Shown here one piece after another: positions 22,230 through 34,168 of a stretch of DNA of 64,000 nt. Numbering within the stretch: the first letter of the stretch is position 1; every line of letters starts with the position of its first letter. The notes beneath the pieces are model-generated. The model was given only the letters and a program-made list of their open reading frames with translations. It did no database searches and was not told the DNA's origin. The translations under genes and the position numbers were made by a program. Source of the DNA: Halictus rubicundus (lineage: Eukaryota; Arthropoda; Insecta; Hymenoptera; Halictidae); assembly GCF_050948215.1 (NCBI RefSeq), contig NC_135150.1, forward strand, positions 21,927,943-21,991,942, written 5' to 3'.

Positions 22230-24636
22230 GTTGAGATCGAACATAAATACATTCGGTCCTGTTCAGTATGTATTTTTACTTATTAATAACGAATGATATT
22301 GAATCAATTGTATATATTTCCTGACTGCGAGTGGCGTCTTTTCAACGATAGTTATGTGCATTTGCGAGTCATGACTGAATCCTTACAATTAGAACGCTTT
22401 ATGCCTTCAAACGAGCACATTCATGTCACAACCTAATATCATAACCGACGTGTGACGCAGACAATTTTCATTTTGCATAAAGAGCCCTACTCTAACGGAA
22501 AATATACCGTGAAATCATGTGCTACAGAGATATAGTATAGAACGGACACTGCGAACGTTGTAGCAGACTGGAATTAGCTGAGACATAACAGCGAGACTTA
22601 CGAGCGACTCTGCCGTGCCACGGAATCGTTCAATGTACTATGTTATGTACTATGTACTGGGATCAGGAAGTTACACAGGATTTCATTAGAAATTTTACAA
22701 GCTGTGTTACAGGCTTCGCGGATCTAACCGGGGATCATAATACGGACAATCTTGCTGCGGGATCTTCTCCGGACATAAAAAAAAAAATAGCACCCTGAAG
22801 TCTTTGCTATAGTGCTACCGATTCGAGCTGACTGGCGCTGTTACTAGATCATGTGACTTGGGGAGTCGGTTTTCTAATTATTTGGATATTTATTATTTGA
22901 AGAATTGAGAAAAATCGAGTATAACTTAGGCTCTCATAGCGTCGAAAAAATTGGTTTTCATTTTTTTTTAACTATGACACACTCTAGCTAAAAATGTGAA
23001 CAAAATTGGAGATAGTGTTGATAACAACACTTTATTATTAAATTAATTTCCAGAGTGGTCATTCTTAAGCTTCAATATGAAACCTGTATTTGTTCGAATT
23101 TTTTCTGGTTTTTCATTTTTCACAACCAGAGTTTGCATCTAAAAAATCGGAAAAAATTCTCGAATATGTGGTTCGAAATACTAAAGGGGCAAAATGGGGT
23201 AAAAACTGGGTTTTCCTTTGCTCCTCGTACTACCCTTACGGACGAGGCATAGGGCTGAAATTTGGTAGAACGGATTCTTTCTTGGTAAACTATCGAACGT
23301 GCCATGTCCGGTAAAAATCGGTTGAAGGGCATTTTTGACGACCTTAATCCGGCTAGACCCTTCATTTCTTTGGATATACATATTATCAAAAAATAGCTAA
23401 AAATTTGAGTAGATACATTCTTCTTCTTTTTTAAAAATATTATAAAATAGTCCATTTTAGTGCTCCGTGAGTCTAGTGTTAATGACTGTAAGCAACTGAT
23501 TCTGCATAGAAAATATGTCTAGAAGAATTCCCCATGCAAAATAAATTATTAAACAAATGAACTTGTGGACAATACCTCCAGTAAACGCAAACAATTCTGA
23601 ATTAAATACTGTACCGATTGAAAAGCCTTTAATTGAAACTGAAAATGTCGAATACTTGCAAGTATAGAAGTATTAATAATTGCTGTCAGGGCGAAGCATT
23701 CGACGGAGGTCTAAAGCATTGCAGATCGAGAATATTAACGTCCAAGTCTGAAGAGCAAATTGCAGAAGGTAAAACACGATACTGGTCGGCCAGTATTAGG
23801 TAGAAAACCAATTTGCCGCGACTATCGCCGTCGACCCAGACGAATATTCGACAAAGAGTCCTTTCGGCGACTTTTCAGCGTCGGGACGCGGAGGCGGGCG
23901 TCGCGTGGAGTCCCTAACTCTCTCGCTCTCTCCCTCTCCCCCTCTCTTTCTCTCTCTCTCTCTCCCCTCGAATGCTTTCAAGAAGACTCTCGGCGCCAGC
24001 CTGGCATGGAATTCGACGACTTCTCGCCATTAAAGCGCCACCATTCCATGGTTCATTGTGCTTTCCCACCCGCATCCGCCGCCATTCGCCGGCTACGAGG
24101 ACACGAGTTTCTCGGGCTTGCACACATACACCCCCCTCCCCTAACTATCTCGAAACTCAAACTCGTATTAGATATCCATAAGTTGCCGGCGATGGATCGG
24201 ATGTCTCATCGGCCGCCGCATTCGGAAATAGTTCTGCTCCTAACTCGAATTCATCCCGGTGCACACAAAAATCCATCCAGATCAATTAATTCGATGAACA
24301 CAAAGTATAATTTCCTGTCAAGTGATCATATGAATATTTTCTCCTATTAAGTGGATATGTGAACAATTTTCTCCATTGTGGCTCCATTTTCGGAACTGCT
24401 CGAGCTCGTTCATAATGTTTGTTACACATTTTTGATGACCTGGCTGAAGCTCGTACTACGAAATCAAATTTTTCTTGGGAATTTCTTGTTCGAATCACTT
24501 TATTAAGCTGACAATTGTGTGTATGCACGTCCATGTCCATAAATTTGTTTAATCGTTCAGGATCTTTCTACTATTTTAAATTTCATTTCCTCGTTTCTGT
24601 CATGACTGCACAAAGTCCATAGTCGACTGACGACCC
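22230..24636. other. Mostly AT-rich non-coding DNA with (CT)n
   Basis: A family C end in reverse lies at about 22466-22496 (TTCATTTTGCATAAAGAGCC). Bases 22900-23480 read like an old transposon body (plain AT-rich, several degenerate frames) but no terminus pair was found. A CT run lies at 23919-23966. A family C fragment lies near 24580-24630. Confidence 0.4.
23919..23966. repeat. (CT)n microsatellite
   Basis: CT run with several C and T insertions. Confidence 0.9.
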
Positions 24637-24795
24637 TTAACCTCTGAAGCACTGTACGCCACTATAGTGGTGTCCGTAGAAAGCGTCAGTTCGAACGGTG
24701 CGAACCACTATAGTGGCATTTTTGCCAACCGCTGTCAGGCGCGCCGTTCCTGGCAGAAAGACTTGCGGACGAGCGCGTCGTGCTTAAGAAGTTAA
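24637..24795. mobile_element. TTAA-bounded MITE F with CCACTATAGTGG palindromes
   Basis: 159 bp from TTAACCTCTGAAGCACTG to the inverted GCTTAAGAAGTTAA. The perfect 12-bp palindrome CCACTATAGTGG occurs twice, about 50 bp apart (near 24660 and 24705). TTAA target suggests a piggyBac-type donor, as an inference. No coding capacity. Confidence 0.75.
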
Positions 24796-25958
24796 GGATT
24801 TAATAGAGAGCTATACATCTTTAAAAAATTGAAAAGAAATGCACTTTTTAAGAGACACAATTGTAACAGCCGAGTTGAAGTTTCTGAATTATTTCATTAC
24901 ATTGATTTATTATGTAAATGTGTTTCAAAAAATATTGTAATCCCAGAAGCGTGGATACATCTTGAAATAATGCATCAACCCCCTCATTACTACCAAAAAT
25001 TTTTCAGAACGAAAACAATTAATGAAAAAGCCGTATTAAATGATCTTGTAGGTGTCTTCTAAGTATTCAACTAACCTACGGTCAAAGAAACTTAATTTAA
25101 TTTCGTACGGATAACATTACCTTCCTGCTTACAATTCCAGCTGACTAAAATGCTAATTTCTGTCCATTCAGATCGAGCATTTTGATTACGTTGTAACAAG
25201 TTACAAAGGGGAAGGATGTGGAATAAATTCCCATACGTTCCCTGAAATGATTTTTTATATTTCGCAGGATGAAACGGCCAGCTAAGGAAGACGAAAGGCG
25301 CCGTATTGCGGAAAAATTAGGGAATCGAGGGGCGGCAGTAAAGGGGGTGGAAAAGGCGTTCAATAAATAAGGTGGAGCCTCGTGTGCTCCCGTAGAAACC
25401 GAGTAGATCTTAATTTTCGGGTGGGAACCCGCGCTAGAACCCATCCAGAGATGAGGGGGGTGGGGCAGAAAATTGGAAATGGAACACGATAAATTCCTCT
25501 GGCTTTATCCGCGGCCCGGGAATAAGGGGATGGAATTTTTCCATACGCAAAATAGAGAGAGACGAATGGCGGAATAAGCTAACCGCGGGAAACGCGGGCA
25601 TCAGCAGCTCGAAATGAATTTTTTATTTTACGACTACCGTGACTGGCTCGGGGAACGATACTTCGAGCGACGCCCTAAGAGCTCTCTCTCACGCTTTCTC
25701 TCTTTCTCTATCAACCCCCCGCGCACACCCCTCCACTACATGCACATGCCGCACCCTTCACTGGATGTGCTCTCGACGAGATTCCACGCGGAACGAATAT
25801 AATCCTGATCGAGGCAAAAAAGGAGCCAATACTGCTCGCGGTAAAGCAGCGCACTTCGATCCGGGATACATCGAATGATATGTAAAAACTGCGGTTCTTT
25901 GATAAGGCGGATGTTTTATCGAGTTACGCTGCCGATTCGAAGCACGTAGAGGCTTTAA
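24796..25958. other. Non-coding stretch, no gene seen
   Basis: AT-rich to about 25250, then GC-richer. No ORF with recognisable content. Confidence 0.4.
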
Positions 25959-26435
25959 TATTAGGTGTACCAATTAAATCGTAACCCTTTCTGAATTTAT
26001 TGATTATTTACAAACAATTAGAATGCATTCTACTCTCTAAAGCAATCTGAATTAGTTTCTATGCAGTTTCTCCACCTTACAAGTAATTAACCCTTTGCAC
26101 TCGAAGCTATTTTAACTCTAAAACGAAACATTTCTTCCGACTTACAATATTTCACTTCTATATATTTTTTTTTTTTCATGTTATACGTACGAAAATGGTG
26201 CAATTTACTCGTACAATACTGAAGTGTTCAGTAATTTATTAAATACAAATAAATTTAATAATGTAAACAATATTTTGAATAATGATACAGCAATTTTTAG
26301 TGGCGTCTTACAGTCCCCATTCGAGTGCTAAGGGTTAATGAATCTCTAATATGGTGGTTGAAGAATCCACCATAAAGTTCAAATCCATGAAGTTGCAATT
26401 GAGTCAGAGCCACGAATTAGTTTGTACACCTAATG
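25959..26435. mobile_element. Mariner-like MITE relic carrying a family E insertion
   Basis: The left end TA + TTAGGTGTACCAATTAAATC and the right end GAATTAGTTTGTACACCTAA are inverted counterparts over about 18 bases. TTAGG...TAC termini with a TA target are typical of mariner-type elements. Removing the nested family E copy (26087-26338) leaves about 225 bp. No transposase remains. Confidence 0.7.
26087..26338. mobile_element. Family E MITE (piggyBac-like), best-preserved copy
   Basis: TTAA + CCCTTTGCACTCGAAGC on the left and CATTCGAGTGCTAAGGGTTAA split by TTAA on the right, about 248 bp. The ends are inverted over about 15 bases. It is inserted in a mariner-like relic and is younger than it. 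Confidence 0.82.
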
Positions 26436-27147
26436 ACGAGTCGATTGCACAATTAGCGACCACAATAATTCTACTGGAGGTATTGGGTACAAAGCAATTT
26501 ATTTGTTTTTTGTTGTGAATGTAAGAAAACCTGCGGAATTTGGAAACAAGTGTTATCGGGATACAAATTAACGATGAATTCACAGTTCACCGGTGACATC
26601 TCCGACATCGATGAATTCGTAGTTTACATGAAACTGGTCAAATAAGTTTGTGCACGGTGTAGTTTGGAGTCACAGAACATAGTAACTGTGATTAAATAGA
26701 AGCCAGTTGCAGTCAACGATTTTACAACTGAATGGAAACCTCGAATAAGGGTCTCCGTTATTAATACATGCAACGTAGAACGTTATTCGAAATTTCCGTT
26801 CGATTCAATGATGGAAATTCTGTACTTTGTTAATAAATAAAGATATCGAAGATAACCGAACGTATTTACGTTACAACCCAATGGACAACTGGACCAAGCC
26901 GTTTCCGATGACCACAACGTCTGGCCTAGGTCGATCCAACGTAAAACACATACTTAACCCTTATGTCAATAACCGGATACGTGAGTAAAACTTCTGTAAT
27001 GTTTCTACTGACCAATTTCAAGATTGTTGTAAATTTTTATGTAGGTAATTATGGATTAACCCCCGGAACCCGACATTTTTGTTCATCAAGCATTTTCGTT
27101 CGCTTTCTAGACTTTGAAAATAGTAAGGAAAAATATAGCGTCAATAA
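26436..27147. other. AT-rich non-coding stretch
   Basis: No gene is recognised. Bases around 26625-26650 (GTCAAATAAGTTTGTGCAC) resemble the inner part of the mariner-like relic just upstream. Confidence 0.35.
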
Positions 27148-27330
27148 TACAATGATTTCTCTATATGTGTCGCCAAGGCCTGGATGATAAACGTCGCGAA
27201 ATTATCCCCACTACTGCGGGGTATACCCCGTGAGGGGCCATGAAGCTCGAGAGGCCTCGGACGCCGAATAGTATCTCCTGGACGATATCTGTCGCTGCCA
27301 AGACCCGTGTTGTTGACATATTTCGAGAAG
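27148..27330 (-). mobile_element. Family A MITE, right-truncated copy
   Basis: TA + CAATGATTTCTCTATATGTG on the left, with the perfect palindrome GGGGTATACCCC at 27218-27229. The other end stops after TTTCGAGAAG and lacks the CACTG terminus, and the region around 27270 is shortened. Confidence 0.85.
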
Positions 27331-27560
27331 GGTTAAAATAGAAGAATTAATTCACTGAAGTCTCCATTGCACGAAAAACTTGCCCAACAGATTTGAATAA
27401 ACCCAGCCGTTCTCCCCAGAGAAGAATGTTCCATCGAGTTATGTACCGGGGATGTTCCCGGGGCGTGTGCGGCCAGGAGATTTCGAAGAAAAAGAGGAAT
27501 CGTTAAGAGATAGAGAGAGGGAGACAGCTATCTAGATGCTACAAGCCAGAGAAAGAGAGT

Positions 27561-27610
<50 letters not shown>

Positions 27611-28661
27611 GAAAAAAGACGAGGAAGTAAAAAGAAAAATATCAACGGAACGCCGGCGAGTCGAAGAAATACTTGTCCGAAGAAAGTTCCGGGAAGAATG
27701 TCTAGAAGATGAGAGTTACCCCTAAAGAATTGTAGAGCGGGGGGTGGTAGGTAGCGTCTAAACCCGTCTCGACCCCGTCCCCCGAAGCTTTACCGCCCTA
27801 TCACGTAATGGTGTAACTTTTGCCACGGCGATGGTTCGACGGCGGAGGAGGAGAAGGAGGAGGAGGGGGGGTGAAGAGAGGAATAGGTAGGGATGAGGGT
27901 GGAGGGTCGGATAGACGGACGGTTCCTAGGAAGAAGAGGATCCACTGAAAGTGGCGAGGGTGGTGAGGTCGACCCGAGGGAGTTTTAACGTACGGTCAGC
28001 TCTCGCAGTTCGGCTTAGCCCCCATCCTCGGCCAACCCCCCCCCCTCCCCCACCGCTCGTTGTCTCTCCGACCGAGTCGATCAAGTCCGTGCGAACTTTT
28101 ATCTTCGCGGCTTCTTCCATCGAAGAAGTCGGCCCGCCGGCTCTGCCAGCTCCAGCTAGCTCTGCAAGAGACTCTGCCGGGCTCCGCCAGAGTTCCAGCT
28201 AGCAGACACACACGCCGGAACCGAAGAACGAAAAGGGATATCCGAGATAACTCCCGTGGGAGACACTCGCTACCTACTCCAGAGATATTGGCGCACGTAC
28301 GACCGTGCATACATGCATGCATGTATCGAGTGGGGAGAGGAAAAGAGAGAGGCCCGAGACTCAAGTGCGACACATGCTTTATCGCACCCTGCCCGAACGC
28401 AATCGTTCGAAAGTGGAGCTCGCTGGGCCAGCCAGCTTCACGGAGAGACTTAACGATTACACCTGACGCTTTCTGATGGAGAACTAGGCCTTCGGATTGC
28501 GATCCGAGGAGTTTCACGCGATAAAAACTGGTTTATTGCCGGACCTGGGATTCGGTGTTTCGCGTGATGGATTGGTACTGTGTTCTTCCGAGACGAAGGT
28601 GCATGGTGTCTTCCGAGACGAAGGTAGATGGCCTCTTCTGGGCGAGGTTTGGGAGGATGTT
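27331..28661. other. CpG-rich block with (GA)n and C-rich runs
   Basis: A GA run lies at 27561-27612. A GGA-rich tract (27842-27870) and a C-run cluster (28036-28055, G-quadruplex type on the minus strand) lie in GC-rich DNA. Both strands are open across 27996-28517, without domains. No gene is recognised. Confidence 0.4.
27561..27612. repeat. (GA)n microsatellite
   Basis: One of the longest pure GA runs in the window. Confidence 0.95.
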
Positions 28662-28878
28662 TTAACCCTTTGCACTCGAAGCTATTTTAACTCCAAGACG
28701 AAACATTTCTTCCGACCATATCCCTTCTATATATTTTCTTTTCATATTATACATACGAAAATGGTGCAATTTACTCGTAGAGTACTGAAATGTTTAGTAA
28801 TTTATTAAATACGAACAAATTTAATAATCTGAAAAATTAGTGACGCCTTACGGTCGCCATTCGAGTTCTAAGGGTTAA
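28662..28878. mobile_element. Family E MITE, shorter copy
   Basis: TTAA + CCCTTTGCACTCGAAGC to CATTCGAGTTCTAAGGGTTAA split by TTAA, about 213 bp. Compared with 26087-26338 it lacks about 35 bp in two internal places, including the ATTTTGAATAATGATAC part. Confidence 0.82.
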
Positions 28879-28963
28879 TATGATCGAAGAATACCACTTC
28901 TAAACCTTGTTTCAATACCCACTATAGATAAATAAAACAAAGTACAAAGGTCATAAATCGAAA

Positions 28964-29842
28964 TACAGTATTCTCTCCGTAACTGTCATACCGCGGGCTG
29001 GCTCCAAAGGGATTCCCCTCAGTGGTTTGGATAAAATATTGACAGTTACGGTAGAGATCTCTCCGACAGTTACGGCAATAATACTGTAATTACGTCGTGT
29101 TTGGTGTCATTTTGATTAGAAAAACGAGACGAATACAATGGTAAAATTTTCATTAAAAAAAAAACAGAAATTAGAAAAGTTGCAATCTTTTGCTTCGCTC
29201 ACATTAGTCTCACCGATACTTGCCTCGCTGGCTCGGTCGCCGAGAGTCTTTACCGTACACACTGAGGAGATCAGTGGTGGGGATAAAATGTTGACAGTTA
29301 CGGTAGAGATCTCTCCGACAGTTACGGAAATAATACTGTAATTACATTGTGTTTGGTGTCATTTTGATTAGAAAAACGAGACGAATACAATGGTAAAAGT
29401 TTCATAAAAAAAAAACAAAATTAGAAAAGTTGCAATCTTTTGCTTCGCTCACATTAGTCTCACCGATACTTGCCTCGCTGGCTCGGTCGCCGAGAGTGTT
29501 TACCGTACACACTGAGGAGATCAGTGGTGGGGATAAAATGTTGACAGTTACGGTAGAGATCTCTCCGACAGTTACGGCAATAATACTGTAATTACGTCGT
29601 GTTTGGTGTCATTTTGATTAGAAAAACGAGACGAATACAATGGTAAAAGTTTCATAAAAAAAAAAAACAAAATTAGAAAAGTTGCAATCTTTTGCTTCGC
29701 TCACATTAGTCTCACCGATACTCGCCTCGGTGGCTCGGTCGCCGAGAGTCTTTACCGTACACACTGAGGAGATCAGTGGTGGGGATAAAATGTTGACAGT
29801 TAAGGTTGAGATCTTTCCGACAGTTACGGAGAGAATACTGTA
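28964..29842. mobile_element. Family B element with tripled internal unit
   Basis: Bounded by TA. The left end CAGTATTCTCTCCGTAACTG (plus TC) is the exact inverse of the right end (GA + CAGTTACGGAGAGAATACTG), a 22-bp perfect inverted repeat. Inside, GACAGTTACGGTAGAGATC-starting units begin at 29041, 29293 and 29543, with a final partial unit at 29795, a period of 250-252 bp. Each unit contains TCGTGTTTGGTGTCATTTTG, a poly-A stretch and CTCGGTCGCCGAGAG. No transposase; the ends and TA target suggest Tc1/mariner-class mobilisation. Confidence 0.85.
29041..29819. repeat. Three direct repeats of about 251 bp inside family B
   Basis: Neighbouring units are nearly identical by eye, differing in poly-A length (9-12 A) and a few substitutions (for example CGTTGCG/CATTGTG-type changes after the first ACTGTAATTAC). 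High identity suggests recent amplification or homogenisation. Confidence 0.85.
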
Positions 29843-30364
29843 AAGCGACTCAGGACGTGCTGGGAGGTTCTCAAGCCGGTGTTTCGCGATTCGATCGTTT
29901 GCCGTAGCAGCGGCTGGTTGTTCGGACGTGGAACGGTTGCTGACACAAAGGAATGTTTAGGGAGAATAACCGAAGGTGCTAAACACGTTGAAGGATCGCC
30001 GAGAGCTTCGAGAAGGTATGGTGGAGAAGAAGGGTGGAGGAGCGAGGAGAGAGGCAATCGTAAAGATTAACTGACGGCAAGCTGTAAAGCAGCTCGATAA
30101 ACGGATTGTATATGGACTCGTAACGGGACGGGGTCCCGGGGCTGGAATAGACTAGCTCGTGCCACGAATACGTGTCATGGCGCGAATTGAGTGCGAAAAC
30201 TAGGGTACGCCGGGATCCCCGATGACCGGAGGAAAAATTTACGATCGGTTTACGACGCGATACTCGTTAATCCGCGACGCATCTACGCGAGCGATACGAT
30301 CCTTGGCGAACGTCCCCGAGAAAAATGGAACTTTCATCCTCCTTCTCGTCGACGTTTCTCGTCT

Positions 30365-30411
<47 letters not shown>

Positions 30412-30820
30412 TTTTCTTAAACGGGCAGCCCGTGTCGAGACAGTTATTGCATTGGCCGACGACTCATGACTCGCTGGAAACGGCTCACGCGAAATTAGAG
30501 TAGACGCGGTCATTAAAATTCATCGGGAGCACGAAGAGCAATCGTAAAGTTCAAATGGCGGACCCCGGAACGACAACGAGGATGTGTCATAAGCTGCGAC
30601 CCGCAGATATTACCGAGCCTAACTCTGCCTCCTCCGCAACCAATCTCCTTAATCGTGCGCAACACGAAGCCTCGAATCTCCGGACAACCTATCGAGTTTC
30701 GAATTTGATCTCTCCGGTGTGCAATTTTCGAAAATTAGCGCGAAAACTTCTTCTGCCAGAGAATTGAACAGTATAATACTATTATTGAATTGAATAATAC
30801 CATTATTAAAATTATGAAGA

Positions 30821-30854
<34 letters not shown>

Positions 30855-30880
30855 AAAGTCTAAATAAATTCAATCTTGTC
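29843..30880. other. CpG-rich non-coding stretch with (TCG)n
   Basis: No gene is recognised. Frames at 29824-30070 and 30191-30503 lack domains, and the latter are driven by the TCG run. A CT run lies at 30820-30853. Confidence 0.4.
30365..30411. repeat. (TCG)n trinucleotide microsatellite
   Basis: About 15-16 perfect TCG units, giving Ser or Arg homopolymers in open frames. Confidence 0.95.
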
Positions 30881-31120
30881 ATTTTTATAAGACAAACGTG
30901 CCAGTTGCTTTTAGTACATGCTAGGCTTAGTGTTAATGTTAAATCAATTCATATACTTCACTAGGAAAGATTAGAATAAAAATAAAAATTCAATTGAACT
31001 CTTGCAAATAAAGTATTACTACTTACTTAAATGCACCGATGAGGTAAATTAGTTTAACACTACATTGGCTCCAAAGGAAAATATTTTACCATCTGTAAAA
31101 GCGAAATCATCCCTAAATGT
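30881..31120 (+). repeat. Dispersed repeat G, copy 1
   Basis: About 240 bp matching 38989-39229 at roughly 90 percent by eye, from TTTTTATAAGACAA to TCCCTAAATGT. No inverted ends or target duplication found; the class is unknown. Confidence 0.75.
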
Positions 31121-33966
31121 GCCTGGAGTAAAAATATATTTAGAATAAAAATAGTATTAGGTTTTCATGGTGTGCACGTCCCATAGATTTTATATTTAAT
31201 TCCTGCTTTCGTTGAGCTCGTCTAGATATTTGACGATTCTTATTATAATGAGACTGCTCAGAGCTGGACATTTTTTAACCATTCAACTGACTGACTCTGC
31301 AATTGTGAATGCATGAGAAGACGTAACGAAAGAAAAATAAAGTTGAGGTAATACAAATTTTAGCACAATCAGTGCAAATGCAATGGGGAAAAAGAGTTTA
31401 ATTAACACGTTCGGTGCCGACTCAGCAGTCCCAAAAATTCTATAAAATCAAAGTAATTTATTAAATGACATAAATTGTTCTTTCGTCCACTCCACACCAA
31501 CACAAGCCACAAAAGCTAAAAAAATCGACTCCCCTCGATCACAGCTTACTCCCCCAGTCCGAGTAGAAGACAGCGCAGGGGTAGGAAAATAGACAGATCG
31601 GCCAGGCAGAGGGTAGAATATTGCAGCAAGAAGAATCTATTAACTGTCGGGGAGGCCGGCTTAATTAGTGAGCAATATTCTTTCGAGCGATAAGAGAAAA
31701 TCGATGGCGGAACGCGAGGAGAGACAGAAGCCAAGCCAAGGGCCATTCTCAGATGGAATAATGCGAAGTTACTTTGACGCTGCATTCGATACGCCGTGCT
31801 TCCCCGGCATTTTTCCCTCTTTCCCCCGATCCCCTCCGTTGCTCCGTTTCCCACCCCCGCGATCCGTAGGAACAATGCCGGAACGGGAACAACAATGGAA
31901 AGCCACTACGAGCCGAGCGTGGCGTATCGCTTTACAATCGGCCCCGGCCCTGACACACAAAATATTCTTTCTCCGTCCACGGACCAGTGAATTCATAATC
32001 CTGAGGCGCCAGCCATTGTCTCGCGAAATTAAACGTATATCCGCGCACGTCCCACGGATAACTTTACAGCATCCCGTTTCACCTGAGATTTTTCTTTCCA
32101 CGGTTCACCCACTTACCGTGACCCCGACAACGACGCTCGCGTTACAGAATTATGCTTGTGAGCCATGTCGCACACCGGCGGCTGACGAGGATAGCGGAGA
32201 CGCTCCTTTGTCGGACCGATTAATTCCAGAAAATTATTACACGATCTCTAATTTAGATTCAGTTTTCAATTCCTTCGTTCTTTCAATAATTGAAGAAATT
32301 TGTTTTAAATGGGAAAGGTGAAGCATCGTCAATTATCTGTTTTGGAACTGCTTTCTGAGATTTTCAGATTGCAGTAGGGACTACTATGGGAAATTTTTTC
32401 GCGTGGAAATAGTTGAGAAAACGTGTTCGAAAATTTGGAAAACGGAAGACAAGGAAAGAATAATAGTACTCGAAAAGTCGACGGTGCTGAAGGCGATGGG
32501 ACCAGCAATTTCACCGGTCCTCTCCAGGACGTAATCACTGTTTGCTAAGGAATTTTCGCTTAGTGCGATCGTTCGCGAGGCTACGACGGTCTTCTCGCAA
32601 CTATCCGTGCGCATATTCGTTCTACGTGCGACCGTTTATGGCCCTGTTCCGATCCTTTTCCTCCTGGGATACGATGTTAGGGCATCGTGCACTGGTATCG
32701 CCCCGGTACAGTCTGGTCTAGAAACAGTGGACGATCGAGAATCACTGTTCAGATCATCACTCTTTCTTCCTACAAATTTCTATTTCGAAATCATCTCTTT
32801 CATTTCACGTTCCCATTCTATCACTCATCGCTGGTCTACCCGTCTTCATAGAGAATAAAAAATTTCCCATGTCAATTGTAAGGAATGGAATGTTCATGAA
32901 AGTGTATTTCTCATTCTAACAATCTTGATGAGTTGAAACCAGTTCGCAACTCCTTCTAATGTCTTCGCAGTTTCATATTTCGACTATTCATTTTTACTAG
33001 AAATGCATAAAATTCGCAATCTGGTCTTAACAATGCAAATTCATTTTAATTATCTTTTATACAGTGAAACGCGGGAACGACTATACCGATATTAATCCGT
33101 GTCACAGATTTATGACCTTCGCTGAATCGTCTTGCACGATTCCCATCACGAGTTATCAGCAAGACAATTACTGCACACTGTCAAACCACGTGCATCACTA
33201 TATTCTCTGACATTGTACAGTTGCTGAAACACTCCCGTCGCTTTTATGACGGCCATAAACACGTGTTTTTGTCGAGCTTGCACTTTGAACATTTTTATAG
33301 TTATTATTCAACGTAAGTGATCGTGTAATTAAGTGTTTAATGCTCACAGTAATTTATGTGGCTTTCTATTATCGATCGCACTTCGTTTATAATGAAATAC
33401 ATGAGTCTATGTATTCAGGAATTTACGTTGGTGCCGTTCACGTCAAAGGAAAGTCGCACGTGTTAATTTCATACATGTCCATAATTGATCTTGAGTTTTT
33501 CAAGATTTGCAAATCTGAATAATTTTCCATAAAAGAATAGCGAAATCTCAAGAGAATACAATTTTTGCATACTTCCTCTTTTAGAGGACCAGTTTGAAAA
33601 TTCGTTGAGCAATCGTCTTGGCGTGTCTGTCCATGGCTAACTATTTCCACTTACTCTAATAAAGCGCTATAATAAAATAATTTTATTTTACACTTTGCAA
33701 TCAGATTAGCTAATTCGAAATTTTTACACAGAGAATAATATTTCGGAAATTTTCGAAAACAGTAAGATGACTTAGCTGATGGTAATTAACACGTTGAGCG
33801 CCACGACAGTGCCCGTGAAGATCACGCCAAATCCAAACAACATATTTAATAACACGAGAATGGAAAAGAGAAAGTTTATCACACCTTTGTGATCTTAACA
33901 AAATTTGGATAACTTAATATATTGTAGTAAAAATTGATTTTCAAATAAAAAAAATGGTATCGGTTA
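31121..33966. other. Long non-coding stretch; holds the longest open frame
   Basis: The longest open frame in the window (31668-32321, plus, 217 codons) is Pro/Arg/Ser-rich, is partly open on the opposite strand, and shows no domain, so it is not called a gene. TTAACACGTT-type element ends lie at 31402 and 33786. A family C fragment lies at about 32970-33026. Confidence 0.4.
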
Positions 33967-34168
33967 AACAGGGTGTCTCACCGGACACGACCAACTAAAA
34001 TATCTTCCCATGACCTTGAAATCTCAAGAAATATAACCTTGACAAATTTCTTTGCCTGTCATAATATTTGCCCCTCCGAATCAACTATTGTTTTCCTCTG
34101 AAATCTTCTTGTATCATAAAAAACAAGCGAGATATTTTAGATGGTCGAGTTAGATGAGACACCCTGTA
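33967..34168. mobile_element. Family H MITE
   Basis: Left end CAGGGTGTCTCACCGGACAC...CGACCAACTAAAATATC; right end, inverted, CAGGGTGTCTCATCTAACTC followed by GACCATCTAAAATATC. That is about 36 bp of imperfect inverted repeat in a 200-bp element. The interior (GACCTTGAAATCTCAAGAAA, ATAATATTTGCCCCTC) matches the relics at 45898 and 58293 in the reverse sense. No coding capacity. Confidence 0.8.

Noticed and set aside
22900..23480. Possible transposon with shared texture to 52560-52886
   Set aside because: Both are AT-rich with similar word use, but I could not find matching ends or a convincing alignment.
29041..29819. CRISPR array
   Set aside because: Units are about 251 bp and adjacent without unique spacers; they lie inside a transposon-like element in eukaryotic DNA.
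31668..32321. Longest open frame, 217 codons on the plus strand
   Set aside because: No domain, Pro/Arg/Ser-rich composition, extensive open frame on the opposite strand, and a change to AT-rich codons at its end. Fits chance in stop-poor DNA.
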